This document shows, one piece after another, positions 9,304 to 18,227 of a DNA stretch of 64,000 nt. Origin of the DNA: Ignavibacteria bacterium (GTDB taxonomy: Bacteria; Bacteroidota; Ignavibacteria; Kapaibacteriales; UBA2268); assembly GCA_026417135.1 (NCBI GenBank), contig JAOADV010000011.1, forward strand, positions 1 to 64,000, written 5' to 3'. The notes beneath the pieces are model-generated. The model ran no database searches, was not told the DNA's origin, and saw nothing but the letters and a program-made list of their open reading frames with translations. The position numbers and the translations under genes are program-made. Positions within the stretch are counted from its first letter, which is position 1. Every line of letters begins with the position of its first letter.

Positions 9304-10215
9304 ATGCAAAAAATTATTCCAAGTTTGTGGTTCGAAAAAGAGGCAAAAGAAGCATCTGAATTTTTGGTTTCGATTTTTGGTGAAAATTCCAGAGTAATTA
9401 ATACTCAACTTCTTCGCAATACTCCGTCGGGAGATGCCGATTTAGTAACCTTCGAGCTACGAGGCTACAGATTTATGGCGATAAGCGGTGGACCATATTT
9501 TAAAATAAATCCATCAATATCTTTTATACTTACATTCAACCTTGCAAAGGACAGGAATTCGTATGATAATTTGAATTACTTTTGGGAAAAATTGACACAA
9601 GATGGAAAAATCTTAATGCCATTGGACAAATACTTCTTTAGCGAAAGATTTGGTTGGGTCGAAGATAAATTTGGCATATCTTGGCAATTAACTTTAATCG
9701 ACGATGAAAAAAACGAACGTGATTTTATTACCCCAGCCCTTATGTTTGCAAACGAAAGGTTTGGCTTTGCACTCGAAGCTACCGATTATTATATTTCCCT
9801 CTTTAATAATAGCCGAAGAGTTTCTATTTCAAGATATCCAATGGAAATGGGTCCGAACAACGAAGCCACTATGATATATAGTGAGTTTATACTTCATAAC
9901 CAATGGTTTGCGGTGTTGGATAACCCATACCCACAAAATTTTGGTTTTAACGAGGCAATCGCGTTCGTTGTTGCTTGCGATTCACAAGAAGAAGTCGATT
10001 ACTTTTGGTCTAAACTAACTTTCTACCCCGAAGCTGAGCAATGTGGTTGGCTAAAAGATAAGTATGGAATATCTTGGCAAATTATCCCAAAAGAGTACTT
10101 GTTGATGATGCAAACTGCTTCCCAACAACAAATTGATAGGGTCTTGCAAGCCGTACTTAATATGAAGAAGCTCGACTTGACAAAGTTAAAAGAGGTATTC
10201 AATTCAATCTCGTAA
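9304..10215 (+). CDS. Double-domain PhnB-like VOC-family protein
   Basis: A 303-residue protein made of two homologous PhnB/3-dmu-9_3-mt-like VOC domains, about 1-148 and 155-290. Each half repeats the same landmarks: a start like I-I-P-S-L-W-F or I-T-P-A-L-M-F, a central F-x-x-x-G/N-x-x-F/W block, and an end with C/F-G-W-x-x-D-K-F/Y-G-I-S-W-Q. Single-domain PhnB proteins usually dimerise, so this gene joins both halves in one chain. No enzymatic function is established for most of the family, and the neighbours give no hint. It has its own intergenic regions on both sides. Confidence 0.8.
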   Translation: MQKIIPSLWFEKEAKEASEFLVSIFGENSRVINTQLLRNTPSGDADLVTFELRGYRFMAISGGPYFKINPSISFILTFNLAKDRNSYDNLNYFWEKLTQDGKILMPLDKYFFSERFGWVEDKFGISWQLTLIDDEKNERDFITPALMFANERFGFALEATDYYISLFNNSRRVSISRYPMEMGPNNEATMIYSEFILHNQWFAVLDNPYPQNFGFNEAIAFVVACDSQEEVDYFWSKLTFYPEAEQCGWLKDKYGISWQIIPKEYLLMMQTASQQQIDRVLQAVLNMKKLDLTKLKEVFNSIS

Positions 10216-10476
10216 TAATCCATAAGTTTTTTACAATGGTTTTATTCAATGTAATAGCACAACCTTTGAAAGAACTTGCAATATTTGAACGAAAGGTAAA
10301 TAATAAGTTTGTTTTGTTACAGCATTAAGGCTTTACCACCGCTTTGCTTAGTAGACTGTTATTGTTATTTTAATTGGTAAAGATAGATTTCGAAAAGTAT
10401 CTTTTTCGAGCTAATAGTCGATGCTCACAAATTTTATAAAATGCAAAGGGGAGAATATTTAGTTAAAGTTTTATTG

Positions 10477-12330
10477 TTAAAGATTCCTACAGAAAGTTTT
10501 ATCTAATTCTTCCATAGTAAGTTCAATAACCACTGGTCGACCGTGGGGGCAAGAATATGGAATTTCGCATCGAAAAAGTTCTTCGACAAGTTTTTGTAAT
10601 TCCTCGGTCGAAAGACTTTCGCCAGTCCTTATAGAAGATTTACAACTTATAGTGGCTAATAGGTTCTCTCTAAAGTTTGTTTTTTCGAGATGACCAGTTT
10701 CGAGATACCATTGTAAAAGTTCGCGAAGTATTTTTTCTTCGGAAAGATTAAAAAGTGCAGAAGGAACTGCGTAGAGCTCTATTTCCCCGTTGGTGAAAAG
10801 TTCGAGTTGGAAGCCAATTTGGAGTAAATCTTCACGTATTTCTTTTAAAGCTTGGAATTCGATAGGATTTAATTGGATACTGATAGGAAAAAGTAAGTTT
10901 TGAATTTGCTTTTCACCTTCTTCAACATTTCGCAAGAGTTTCTCGAAAAGTATTCTTTCGTGGGCAGCGTGTTGGTCGATTATTAATATTCCTTTCGAGG
11001 TCTCAATAATAACATATTTGTTGTGGACTTGGAAGATTTTTTTTTCGAGTTCTTCAACTTCTTCTTGCTCAGTGGCTTTTTTTAAACGATTCGTAAAGAA
11101 ATTTTCAAGATTCTTTTGGATGTTGCTATCAAACGAAGGTCTGTATTTTAAGTTCTGTTTGGGAAAAACTTTGTAGTTTTTGCCATGAATAGTCGTGGAA
11201 AATTCTTTTTCTATTATTTCGCCAGTTAGTTTGTTCACAATAGAAATTCCTTTACTTTCGGATTTAATTTCATTCCCTACCTTTTCGAAAGGCTCATAAT
11301 TATTTTGAATCGAAACAGATGGAGCAAGATTGTGTTGTCGCAATGTCTGGCGAACAGCATTATTTACCAAATTAAATATAAATCGTTCGTCTTCGAACTT
11401 AACCTCGTGCTTTTGGGGATGGACATTAACGTCGTAGCGGCTTGGGTCTAACTCAATATTGATTAGGAAGAAAGGGTTAGCTTGTTTATCTAATAAATGC
11501 TCGTAAGCAAGGAGAACAGCATACGAAAGTGCTCGGCTACGAATATGACGACGGTTCAAGTAAATATATTGGTCGCCACGAACTGCCTTTGCCATATGTG
11601 GTTGCCCAATGAAACCAGTAATCTTTACATCATTATACTCATAATCGAGTTCGAGAGCCGATTCGTAAACTAAATCGCCGAGCAAATCCCGTATCCTTTC
11701 TTTAAGTGCGGAAGGGTGTACATCGAAAACGAGAGAATCTTCGTCGTAAAAGACAAATCGAATATCGTTTCGGCATAAAGCTATTTTAAGAAGTGTTTCA
11801 GAGATATATCTAAACTCTGTTAAATCCGATTTTAGGAATTTTCTTCGAGCAGGAATATTAAAAAAAAGGTTACGAGCAAACACTTGTGTTCCTTTGTCCA
11901 TCACAATTGGTTCTATCGTAGGTTCTCTGTTGGGCTCGGCAATAAGTCGCCACCCAATTTCATCGTTTTCTCTTTTAGTACGAATTTCCAAATTAGAAAC
12001 CGACGCTATCGAAGCAAGTGCTTCGCCACGAAAACCGTAAGAAAGAATTGATTCTAAATCCTCCGATGTGTAAATTTTACTTGTAGCGTGCCGACGGATA
12101 GATAAAGCAAGGTCCTCGCGACTCATTCCTTCTCCATCGTCAACGACGTGGATTAGTTGCTTTCCTCCTTTGTGAATAATTACAGCTATCGTTTTTGCAT
12201 TGGCATCCAGCGAGTTTTCGACAAGCTCTTTTACAACTGATTCTGGTCGTTGAACAACTTCGCCTGCTGCAATCTGGTTTGCTATATATTCTGGTAAAAT
12301 TCTAATTTTATTTGCTTTTGTAAGTTCCAA
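10477..12330 (-). CDS. mutL: DNA mismatch repair protein MutL (endonuclease type)
   Basis: 617 residues. The N-terminal GHKL ATPase is complete: E-L-V-E-N-S-L-D-A near 35-43, D-D-G-E-G-M near 64-69, and G-F-R-G-E-A-L-A-S-I near 99-108. A linker (about 340-430) leads to the C-terminal dimerisation domain, which carries the metal-dependent nicking motif D-Q-H-A-x2-E-x4-E starting at D452, plus the S-C-K-S-S and C-P-H-G-R-P motifs near the end. These belong to MutL proteins that nick DNA themselves and do not need MutH. The start codon is TTG at 12330; no in-frame ATG is near, and the N-terminus aligns with the family. Confidence 0.96.
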   Translation of the reverse strand: MELTKANKIRILPEYIANQIAAGEVVQRPESVVKELVENSLDANAKTIAVIIHKGGKQLIHVVDDGEGMSREDLALSIRRHATSKIYTSEDLESILSYGFRGEALASIASVSNLEIRTKRENDEIGWRLIAEPNREPTIEPIVMDKGTQVFARNLFFNIPARRKFLKSDLTEFRYISETLLKIALCRNDIRFVFYDEDSLVFDVHPSALKERIRDLLGDLVYESALELDYEYNDVKITGFIGQPHMAKAVRGDQYIYLNRRHIRSRALSYAVLLAYEHLLDKQANPFFLINIELDPSRYDVNVHPQKHEVKFEDERFIFNLVNNAVRQTLRQHNLAPSVSIQNNYEPFEKVGNEIKSESKGISIVNKLTGEIIEKEFSTTIHGKNYKVFPKQNLKYRPSFDSNIQKNLENFFTNRLKKATEQEEVEELEKKIFQVHNKYVIIETSKGILIIDQHAAHERILFEKLLRNVEEGEKQIQNLLFPISIQLNPIEFQALKEIREDLLQIGFQLELFTNGEIELYAVPSALFNLSEEKILRELLQWYLETGHLEKTNFRENLLATISCKSSIRTGESLSTEELQKLVEELFRCEIPYSCPHGRPVVIELTMEELDKTFCRNL

Positions 12331-12396
12331 ATTTACTCTTGCTAAAAATTTTTAACTTGCTACTTTTAAACGAAACAAGATAACAAAAAGTATTGA

Positions 12397-13572
12397 ATGA
12401 CCAAAGACAAAATATTCGAAGAAATCGATAAGGTTTTCGACAATGTTATCCGAGTTCGGCGGCATTTACACTTAAACCCAGAATTATCTTTCAGGGAATA
12501 TTTAACTTGCCAGACCATTTTGAACTATTTGAATGGTTTGGGTATCGAAGGAAAGGTAATTTCCGAAACTGGGGTTGTAGCGAAAATTGGAAATGGCAAT
12601 AGGGCTATTGCATTTAGAGCTGATATCGACGCACTTCCAATTAAGGAAGAGACTGGACTCCCTTTTTCATCGAGAAACGATGGAGTAATGCATGCTTGTG
12701 GACACGACATCCACTCTGCTACGCTTCTCGGTGTAGCAGAAATATTGAAGAAATACGAAGATTACTTACCAAATTCAATAGTTTTTATCTTTCAACCCGG
12801 AGAAGAAAAGTTGCCCGGCGGGGCAAAAAGAATCCTCGAAGAAGGGCTCTTAGAAAAGGAAAAAGTCGAAGCAATATTCGCTCAGCATACCGACCCAGAA
12901 ACCGAAGTCGGCAAGATATCTTTGAGCCCAAATGAAATTCTCGCCTCTTCCGACGAACTTTATTGGACTATTCGGGGGAAAAGTACTCACGCGGCTGAAC
13001 CACAGAAAGGCACCGACCCAATTCGTACTTCCGTAGCAATTGTAAATGCTCTCTATTCTTTAGCTCAATCAACTAAGAACCCTCTTGAACCAGTTGTTCT
13101 GGCAATAACTTCTATTCAAGGTGGAACTGCAACAAACATTTACCCCGATGTTGTAAAAATTATGGGAACTTTACGCACCTTCAACGAATCACTTCGGTAC
13201 GAAATTTTGAAAAAGATAAAATTCGTTTCCGAAACAATTTCGAATGCCTATTCAACGGAATGCTTATTCGAGCCAATTTTAGGTTACCCTTCTTTAGTTA
13301 ACCACAAAGAACTCACCGAATTTGTCAGAAAAATAGGGATTGAAGTTTTAGGAGAGGAAAACGTTGCGAATTTCGAAAAGAAAATGTGGGCCGAAGACTT
13401 TGCTTATTATTCTCGGGTTATTCCCGCAGTGTTCTGGTTTCTTGGAGTAAAACCAAAAGGATATAACGGTGAATTTTACGGACTACATTCCTCGCGATTC
13501 AACCCATCCGAAGAATCAATGAAATTTGCAATGGCAATGTTCGTCAAAATTGCTTTTGCTTATTCAAATTAA
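12397..13572 (+). CDS. M20-family amidohydrolase (metallopeptidase)
   Basis: Zinc-dependent hydrolase of 391 residues from the M20D branch, which includes hippurate and N-acyl-amino-acid hydrolases. Visible motifs are R-R-H-L-H-x-N-P-E-L-S near 20-31, F-R-A-D-I-D-A-L-P near 70, H-A-C-G-H-D near 97 with the metal-bridging cysteine and histidine, and F-Q-P-G-E-E near 131. The dimerisation domain spans about 180-290, and the final W-A-E-D-F-A-Y-Y block is typical. There is no signal peptide, so it acts in the cytosol, probably on N-acylated amino acids; the substrate cannot be fixed from sequence. It is divergent from mutL and may be cotranscribed with the permease 8 bases downstream. Confidence 0.88.
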   Translation: MTKDKIFEEIDKVFDNVIRVRRHLHLNPELSFREYLTCQTILNYLNGLGIEGKVISETGVVAKIGNGNRAIAFRADIDALPIKEETGLPFSSRNDGVMHACGHDIHSATLLGVAEILKKYEDYLPNSIVFIFQPGEEKLPGGAKRILEEGLLEKEKVEAIFAQHTDPETEVGKISLSPNEILASSDELYWTIRGKSTHAAEPQKGTDPIRTSVAIVNALYSLAQSTKNPLEPVVLAITSIQGGTATNIYPDVVKIMGTLRTFNESLRYEILKKIKFVSETISNAYSTECLFEPILGYPSLVNHKELTEFVRKIGIEVLGEENVANFEKKMWAEDFAYYSRVIPAVFWFLGVKPKGYNGEFYGLHSSRFNPSEESMKFAMAMFVKIAFAYSN

Positions 13573-13580
13573 TGTTTTAA

Positions 13581-14804
13581 ATGAATCACGAATTAATCAA
13601 GCTCATCTCGAACCGATACATTTCAAGATATGCTCGGCGTGGCTTTATTAACTTTGTCTGGTGGTTTGCAATAGTAAGTATTGTCCTTGGTGTAGTTGCT
13701 TTGATTATTTCTCTTTCTGTTCTCGAAGGTTTCCATTCAGCACTTCGTGAAAATGCGATACGATTCACTTCTCATATTAAAATTTTTACATTCGACAAGA
13801 ATTTGGTCTTTAATTCAAGCGATATAGTAAAGAAATTACAAGAAAGGGTTAGCGAAATAAAGGAAGTTTACCCAGTTGTAGAAAAAGAGGCTGTGTTGAA
13901 GTATAAGAACTATGTCGATGGAGTTTTGCTCCGTGCTTTAGACGAAAATACCTTAGCCAAAATTCTCGATTTAGAGCTGAATATTTCCACAGATGAACTA
14001 TTAAACCAAGATGGGATAATCGTAGGCAAAATGCTTGCAACAAAGTTCGGATTGAAAATCGGAGATACAGCAGTATTAGTTTCTTTGGGGGAAAATACCG
14101 ACCCAACAACTACTCTTCCAAAATTTTTTAAAGTAAAAGTATTAGGTTTCTATGAATCTGGAATGGCAAAATACGATGAACTTATTACTTTTATACCAAA
14201 GCATTATTTTTTAAACATATTCGGATTACCAAAGGACGTAGCAACTTCTTTCGATGTATTTATTGGGGATATAACCAAAATAAATTCGGTAGCTAATAAA
14301 TTGGAGGAGGAATTGGGTTATCCGTACTATTGCTATACATTCTACGATTTGCATTCTTCAATATTCGCTTGGATAGAACTCCAAAAAGAGCCGATACCAT
14401 TAGTTTTGAGTCTTATTACAATTGTTGCTGTCTTTAATGTGGTTACTTTCCTTCTTATAAATGTTATTGACAAAACAAAAAGTATAGCAGTGCTCAAAAC
14501 ATTAGGCTTAAAAAGAAAGGAAATACTTTTAATTTTTTTAAGAATAAGTCTAAAAATTGCAACTATTGGCACTGCAATCGGGGTTGGGATTGCACTTTGT
14601 TTCTCTCTTTTGCAAAAGTACTTCAAATTTATTCATTTAAACAGCGAAATATACTACCTTAATGTTTTACCAATTTCAATTTCAATTGAACATTATGCTA
14701 TTGTTGTTGCGTTTACATTTTTTGTAACGATTTTGAGCTCGCTATTACCTTCTCTTTTTGCGTCGAATATGAAACCAGTCGAAGCATTAAATTTCGCAAA
14801 ATGA
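13581..14804 (+). CDS. ABC-transporter permease of the LolC/LolE (FtsX-like) type
   Basis: 407 residues with the layout of lipoprotein-releasing permeases: one N-terminal membrane helix (about 23-47), a large periplasmic domain (about 48-265), and three C-terminal helices (about 270-300, 315-345 and 365-395) that form the FtsX domain. The cytoplasmic motif after helix 2 (K-T-L-G-L-K-R-K-E-I) is the usual contact with the ATPase. In the Lol system such proteins extract lipoproteins from the inner membrane. The partner ATPase is not adjacent, so it must be encoded elsewhere if this role is right. It overlaps the following Nudix gene by 4 bases. Confidence 0.8.
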   Translation: MNHELIKLISNRYISRYARRGFINFVWWFAIVSIVLGVVALIISLSVLEGFHSALRENAIRFTSHIKIFTFDKNLVFNSSDIVKKLQERVSEIKEVYPVVEKEAVLKYKNYVDGVLLRALDENTLAKILDLELNISTDELLNQDGIIVGKMLATKFGLKIGDTAVLVSLGENTDPTTTLPKFFKVKVLGFYESGMAKYDELITFIPKHYFLNIFGLPKDVATSFDVFIGDITKINSVANKLEEELGYPYYCYTFYDLHSSIFAWIELQKEPIPLVLSLITIVAVFNVVTFLLINVIDKTKSIAVLKTLGLKRKEILLIFLRISLKIATIGTAIGVGIALCFSLLQKYFKFIHLNSEIYYLNVLPISISIEHYAIVVAFTFFVTILSSLLPSLFASNMKPVEALNFAK

Positions 14805-15457
14805 TGGTACAGTTAGAATTGTTTCTATCCAAATTTCAAGAAGCACTTACAGAGAAAAAGCTTAAAGGAAAAATTTCGCACGAGAAAATGTCGCCACTAC
14901 TCGACGAACGTCCTTATCGACCTTTCGAAGCTACACACGATGCCTCGCAAAGTGCTGTTTTAGTTTTGTTAGTCGGAGAATCTTTCGAGCAACTCAAAAT
15001 ACTTTTCACTCTACGAAGTTCAAGGTTGCCCAAACATAAAAATCAAATAAGTTTTCCGGGTGGGCATTCGGAATCCGATGAATCTCCAATCGAAACAGCT
15101 TTGAGAGAAACCGAAGAAGAACTTGGGGTAAAGTTCGACAAAATCAGAATCTTGGGTATTTTATCGAATTTATTTGTTCCACCTTCTAATACAGTTGTAG
15201 TTCCCGTTGTCGGATACTTACCCCTTTTACCAAAGTTGAAATTGAACAAAGACGAGGTTACCGAAGTACTCCTACATCCCTTGCAATTCTTTTTAGACAA
15301 AAGAAATATTCGAGTAGAAACTTGGTTACACGAAGAAAAGAAAATTCAAGTCCCCCTTTGGAAAATTCATTATAAAATACCCCTTTGGGGTGCAACAGCA
15401 ATGATTCTTTCCGAATGTATTGACATTTGTTTAGACATACTTTGTGAAATTAATTAA
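14801..15457 (+). CDS. Nudix hydrolase, CoA pyrophosphatase type
   Basis: 218 residues. It has both signatures of the NudL/CoA pyrophosphatase group: the L-R-S-S-R-L-x-K-H-K-N-Q-I-S-F-P block (about 71-86) and the Nudix box starting G-G-H-S and containing R-E-T-E-E-E-L-G (about 87-110), whose glutamates bind metal. Such enzymes cut CoA or acyl-CoA to 3',5'-ADP and phosphopantetheine derivatives. Its ATG overlaps the stop of the permease gene, implying translational coupling. Confidence 0.85.
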   Translation: MMVQLELFLSKFQEALTEKKLKGKISHEKMSPLLDERPYRPFEATHDASQSAVLVLLVGESFEQLKILFTLRSSRLPKHKNQISFPGGHSESDESPIETALRETEEELGVKFDKIRILGILSNLFVPPSNTVVVPVVGYLPLLPKLKLNKDEVTEVLLHPLQFFLDKRNIRVETWLHEEKKIQVPLWKIHYKIPLWGATAMILSECIDICLDILCEIN

Positions 15458-15482
15458 TTTAGTTTTCCTTTGATTTATCGTT

Positions 15483-16529
15483 ATGAATAATTTGTCTGGT
15501 AAAGCAAGTCTCAACAATGCAGAAGTTTATAGAAATTTATCTTTCGAATCATATATCGAAGGGATACTATCTGGGAATAGGTCTATTCTTGCTCGGGCAA
15601 TAACTTTAATCGAAAGTACTTTAGAAAAACACCAACAGAAAGCTCAGGAACTTCTCTCGCAATTGCTTCCATATTCAGGAAACTCTATTCGGATTGGGAT
15701 TACTGGAAGTCCCGGGGTAGGGAAAAGTACCTTTATAGAAAATTTTGGCTTGTTCCTTTGCGAAAAGGGGCATAAAGTTGCTGTTTTAACAATCGACCCC
15801 ACCAGTATATTAAGTAAAGGCTCGATACTTGGCGATAAAACACGGATGGAAAAATTAGCTCAGCATCAAAATGCTTTTATTCGACCATCACCATCTGGTG
15901 GAATGCAAGGTGGGGTTTCGAAAAAGACGCGTGAAACAATTTTACTTTGCGAGTCCGCTGGTTTCGACATTATTATTGTCGAAACTGTCGGTGTCGGGCA
16001 GAGCGAAGTTTTGGTTCGTTCGATGGTCGATTTTTTCTTACTGATGATTCATCCGGGCGCAGGCGACCAAATTCAAGCTTTTAAGAAAGGTATTGTTGAA
16101 CTCGCTGACGCAATTTTGGTAAACAAAGCCGATGGCGAAAATATTGAACTGGCTAAAATAACCTTTCGCGAATACCAACAGGCGTTAAATTATATTTCCC
16201 CAGCAACAGATGGATGGAATACAGAAATACTCCTTGCTTCGGCAATTAGGAAAATCGGTATCGAAGAAACTTGGGCAACTATCGAGAGATTTAAGGAAAT
16301 TACAATAGCAACTGGGGTATTTCAGCTTCGGCGGCGAGAACAAGTTCTTGATTGGATGTATTCAATGATTAAAGAAAGAATTATCGATTCGTTCCTTAAT
16401 AATCCCAAGGTAAAAGCACTTCTACCAGAAATTGAAAGTCAACTTTTCCAGAGCAAGATTACCCCAACTCAAGCTGTGAACAAAATCTTTAGTGTTTTGA
16501 AATATGAAAATTTTGGTTGCAACGAATAA
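15483..16529 (+). CDS. meaB: Methylmalonyl-CoA mutase-associated GTPase MeaB
   Basis: 348-residue G3E-family P-loop GTPase. The P-loop G-S-P-G-V-G-K-S is at about 75-82. The MeaB-specific segments follow: a D-P-T/S stretch, G-D-K-T-R-M, S-P-S-G-G-M-Q-G-G and E-T-V-G-V-G-Q-S-E, with the base-specificity N-K-A-D near 218. MeaB loads and protects the adenosylcobalamin cofactor of methylmalonyl-CoA mutase. No mutase subunit lies in this window, so the partner must be elsewhere. Its 3' end overlaps rdgB by 26 bases. Confidence 0.93.
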   Translation: MNNLSGKASLNNAEVYRNLSFESYIEGILSGNRSILARAITLIESTLEKHQQKAQELLSQLLPYSGNSIRIGITGSPGVGKSTFIENFGLFLCEKGHKVAVLTIDPTSILSKGSILGDKTRMEKLAQHQNAFIRPSPSGGMQGGVSKKTRETILLCESAGFDIIIVETVGVGQSEVLVRSMVDFFLLMIHPGAGDQIQAFKKGIVELADAILVNKADGENIELAKITFREYQQALNYISPATDGWNTEILLASAIRKIGIEETWATIERFKEITIATGVFQLRRREQVLDWMYSMIKERIIDSFLNNPKVKALLPEIESQLFQSKITPTQAVNKIFSVLKYENFGCNE

Positions 16530-17127
16530 TAAAAATAAGCAAATAGAAATACTCGATATTTTTAGACAAAAGCAACTTCAAGTCGAACTTATTTTTCTAC
16601 AAGATGTATCTTCGAGCAAGATAGAGATAAGCGAAGAAGGTGCTACTATCGAAGAAAATGCATTACTCAAAGCAAAAGGTGTTTACGACATTTTTTCCAT
16701 CCCAACAATAGCAGACGATACCGCTCTCGAAGTTGAATCTATTGGTGCTCTTCCTGGCGTCCACACTGCCAGATTTGCTGGTGCTTATGCGACTGACGAA
16801 GAGAACCGAACCAAGCTTTTGAATCTTCTCGAAGGTATGCCAATCGACCAAAGAAAAGCACGATTTCGAACAATCATTTGTTATTATGATGGTAATTCCG
16901 CCAAATTTTTCGAAGGGGTTTGTGAAGGTAAGATATCAACCGAAGAACGAGGGAGCAAAGGCTTTGGCTACGACCCAATATTTATTCCTTCTGGCTACGA
17001 AATAACATTTGCCGAGATGGAACTGGAAGAAAAAAACCGTATAAGCCATAGAGCAAAAGCAGTCGAAAACTTTGTAAAATTTCTAAAAGAAAAGTTGAAC
17101 AAAAATCGAGATTTAAGCCAAGTATGA
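16504..17127 (+). CDS. rdgB: XTP/dITP diphosphatase (RdgB/HAM1)
   Basis: Removes non-canonical purine nucleotides (dITP, XTP) from the pool by releasing pyrophosphate. 207 residues; it opens with the A-T-N-N-K-N-K motif, has E-E-N-A-x-x-K-A near 57-64, A-D-D-T-A-L-E-V near 77-84, and ends with the G-F-G-Y-D-P-I-F block and S-H-R-A-K-A, all typical. The start lies inside the end of meaB in another frame, and its stop overlaps the mtnA start (ATGA), so it is part of a tightly packed operon. Confidence 0.95.
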   Translation: MKILVATNNKNKQIEILDIFRQKQLQVELIFLQDVSSSKIEISEEGATIEENALLKAKGVYDIFSIPTIADDTALEVESIGALPGVHTARFAGAYATDEENRTKLLNLLEGMPIDQRKARFRTIICYYDGNSAKFFEGVCEGKISTEERGSKGFGYDPIFIPSGYEITFAEMELEEKNRISHRAKAVENFVKFLKEKLNKNRDLSQV

Positions 17128-18227
17128 AAATTTTTGGCAAACATTACCAAACTATTTGGGAAACGGATAAAGAGGTTAGTTCGGTTTCGATTATCGACCA
17201 AAGGTGGCTACCTCACAAATTTCAAATAGTCGAATTAAAAAAGTTCGACGATTTTGTTCGGGCGATTAAAGAGATGTGGGTTCGTGGTGCACCACTAATT
17301 GGAGTAACAAGTGCTTATTCCTTGTATTTTGCTTTGAAGGGGACAGACGAAACAAATTTCGATAGGGTTTTCGAGGAAGCATCGAAAAAAATTTTGGAAA
17401 CACGCCCAACTGCGGTTAATATAAAATATTCGCTCGACATAATTGCAAGGAAAGTTTCTGCTAATATGACTTTGAACGAAAAGAAGCAAATTATACTCGA
17501 TACCGCAAGAAATTTATGCCGAGAAGATGTCGAGAATTGCAAAAAGATTGGGGAATTTGGTTTCGAATTAATTCACGAGATATACAGAAAAAAAGGCGAT
17601 AGTGTTAAAATTATGACTCATTGCAATGCTGGGTGGCTTGCCACAATTGATTACGGGACTGCTCTTGCCCCAGTATATTTTGCAAAGGAGCGTGCTCTAC
17701 CAGTATTTGTTTGGGTAAGTGAAACAAGACCAAGAAATCAAGGAGCAAAGCTCACAGCTTTTGAACTTTTACACGAAGGAATACCACATTCAATAATATC
17801 CGACAACGCTGCGGGCTACCTTATGCAAAAAGGTATGGTTGACCTTGTGATTGTTGGCAGCGATAGGACAACTCTCGATGGGGATGTGGCAAACAAAATT
17901 GGAACATATTTGAAGGCCCTTGCAGCAAAAGATAATTCTGTTCCATTCTACGTTGCTGTTCCTTCGAGTTCCATTGATTTCGAAATGGAAAACGGCTCGG
18001 CAAACATACCTATCGAACAGCGTGATGCCTCGGAAGTGAAATATATTTCCGGATTATATAACGAAGAAATTGTTGATGTTTTAGTTTGCCCGGAAGAATC
18101 CGAAGCTGTCAACTATGCCTTCGATGTTACACCTTCCCGCCTTGTCGATGGTTTGATTACAGAACGTGGAATTTGCAAGCCAAATAGAGAAAGTTTACTC
18201 AAGTTGTTTCCAGAAAAAAAGATATGA
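17124..18227 (+). CDS. mtnA: S-methyl-5-thioribose-1-phosphate isomerase
   Basis: Converts 5-methylthioribose-1-phosphate to methylthioribulose-1-phosphate in methionine salvage. 367 residues, the usual length. The R-G-A-P-L-I-G-V substrate loop is near 54, the catalytic cysteine is in T-H-C-N-A-G-W-L-A-T near 168, and the catalytic aspartate is in G-S-D-R-T near 248, followed by D-V-A-N-K-I-G-T-Y. It is flanked by 4-base overlaps with rdgB and with a class II aldolase gene, so the pair with the aldolase is likely a functional unit. Close relatives also isomerise 5-deoxyribose-1-phosphate. Confidence 0.93.
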   Translation: MKIFGKHYQTIWETDKEVSSVSIIDQRWLPHKFQIVELKKFDDFVRAIKEMWVRGAPLIGVTSAYSLYFALKGTDETNFDRVFEEASKKILETRPTAVNIKYSLDIIARKVSANMTLNEKKQIILDTARNLCREDVENCKKIGEFGFELIHEIYRKKGDSVKIMTHCNAGWLATIDYGTALAPVYFAKERALPVFVWVSETRPRNQGAKLTAFELLHEGIPHSIISDNAAGYLMQKGMVDLVIVGSDRTTLDGDVANKIGTYLKALAAKDNSVPFYVAVPSSSIDFEMENGSANIPIEQRDASEVKYISGLYNEEIVDVLVCPEESEAVNYAFDVTPSRLVDGLITERGICKPNRESLLKLFPEKKI

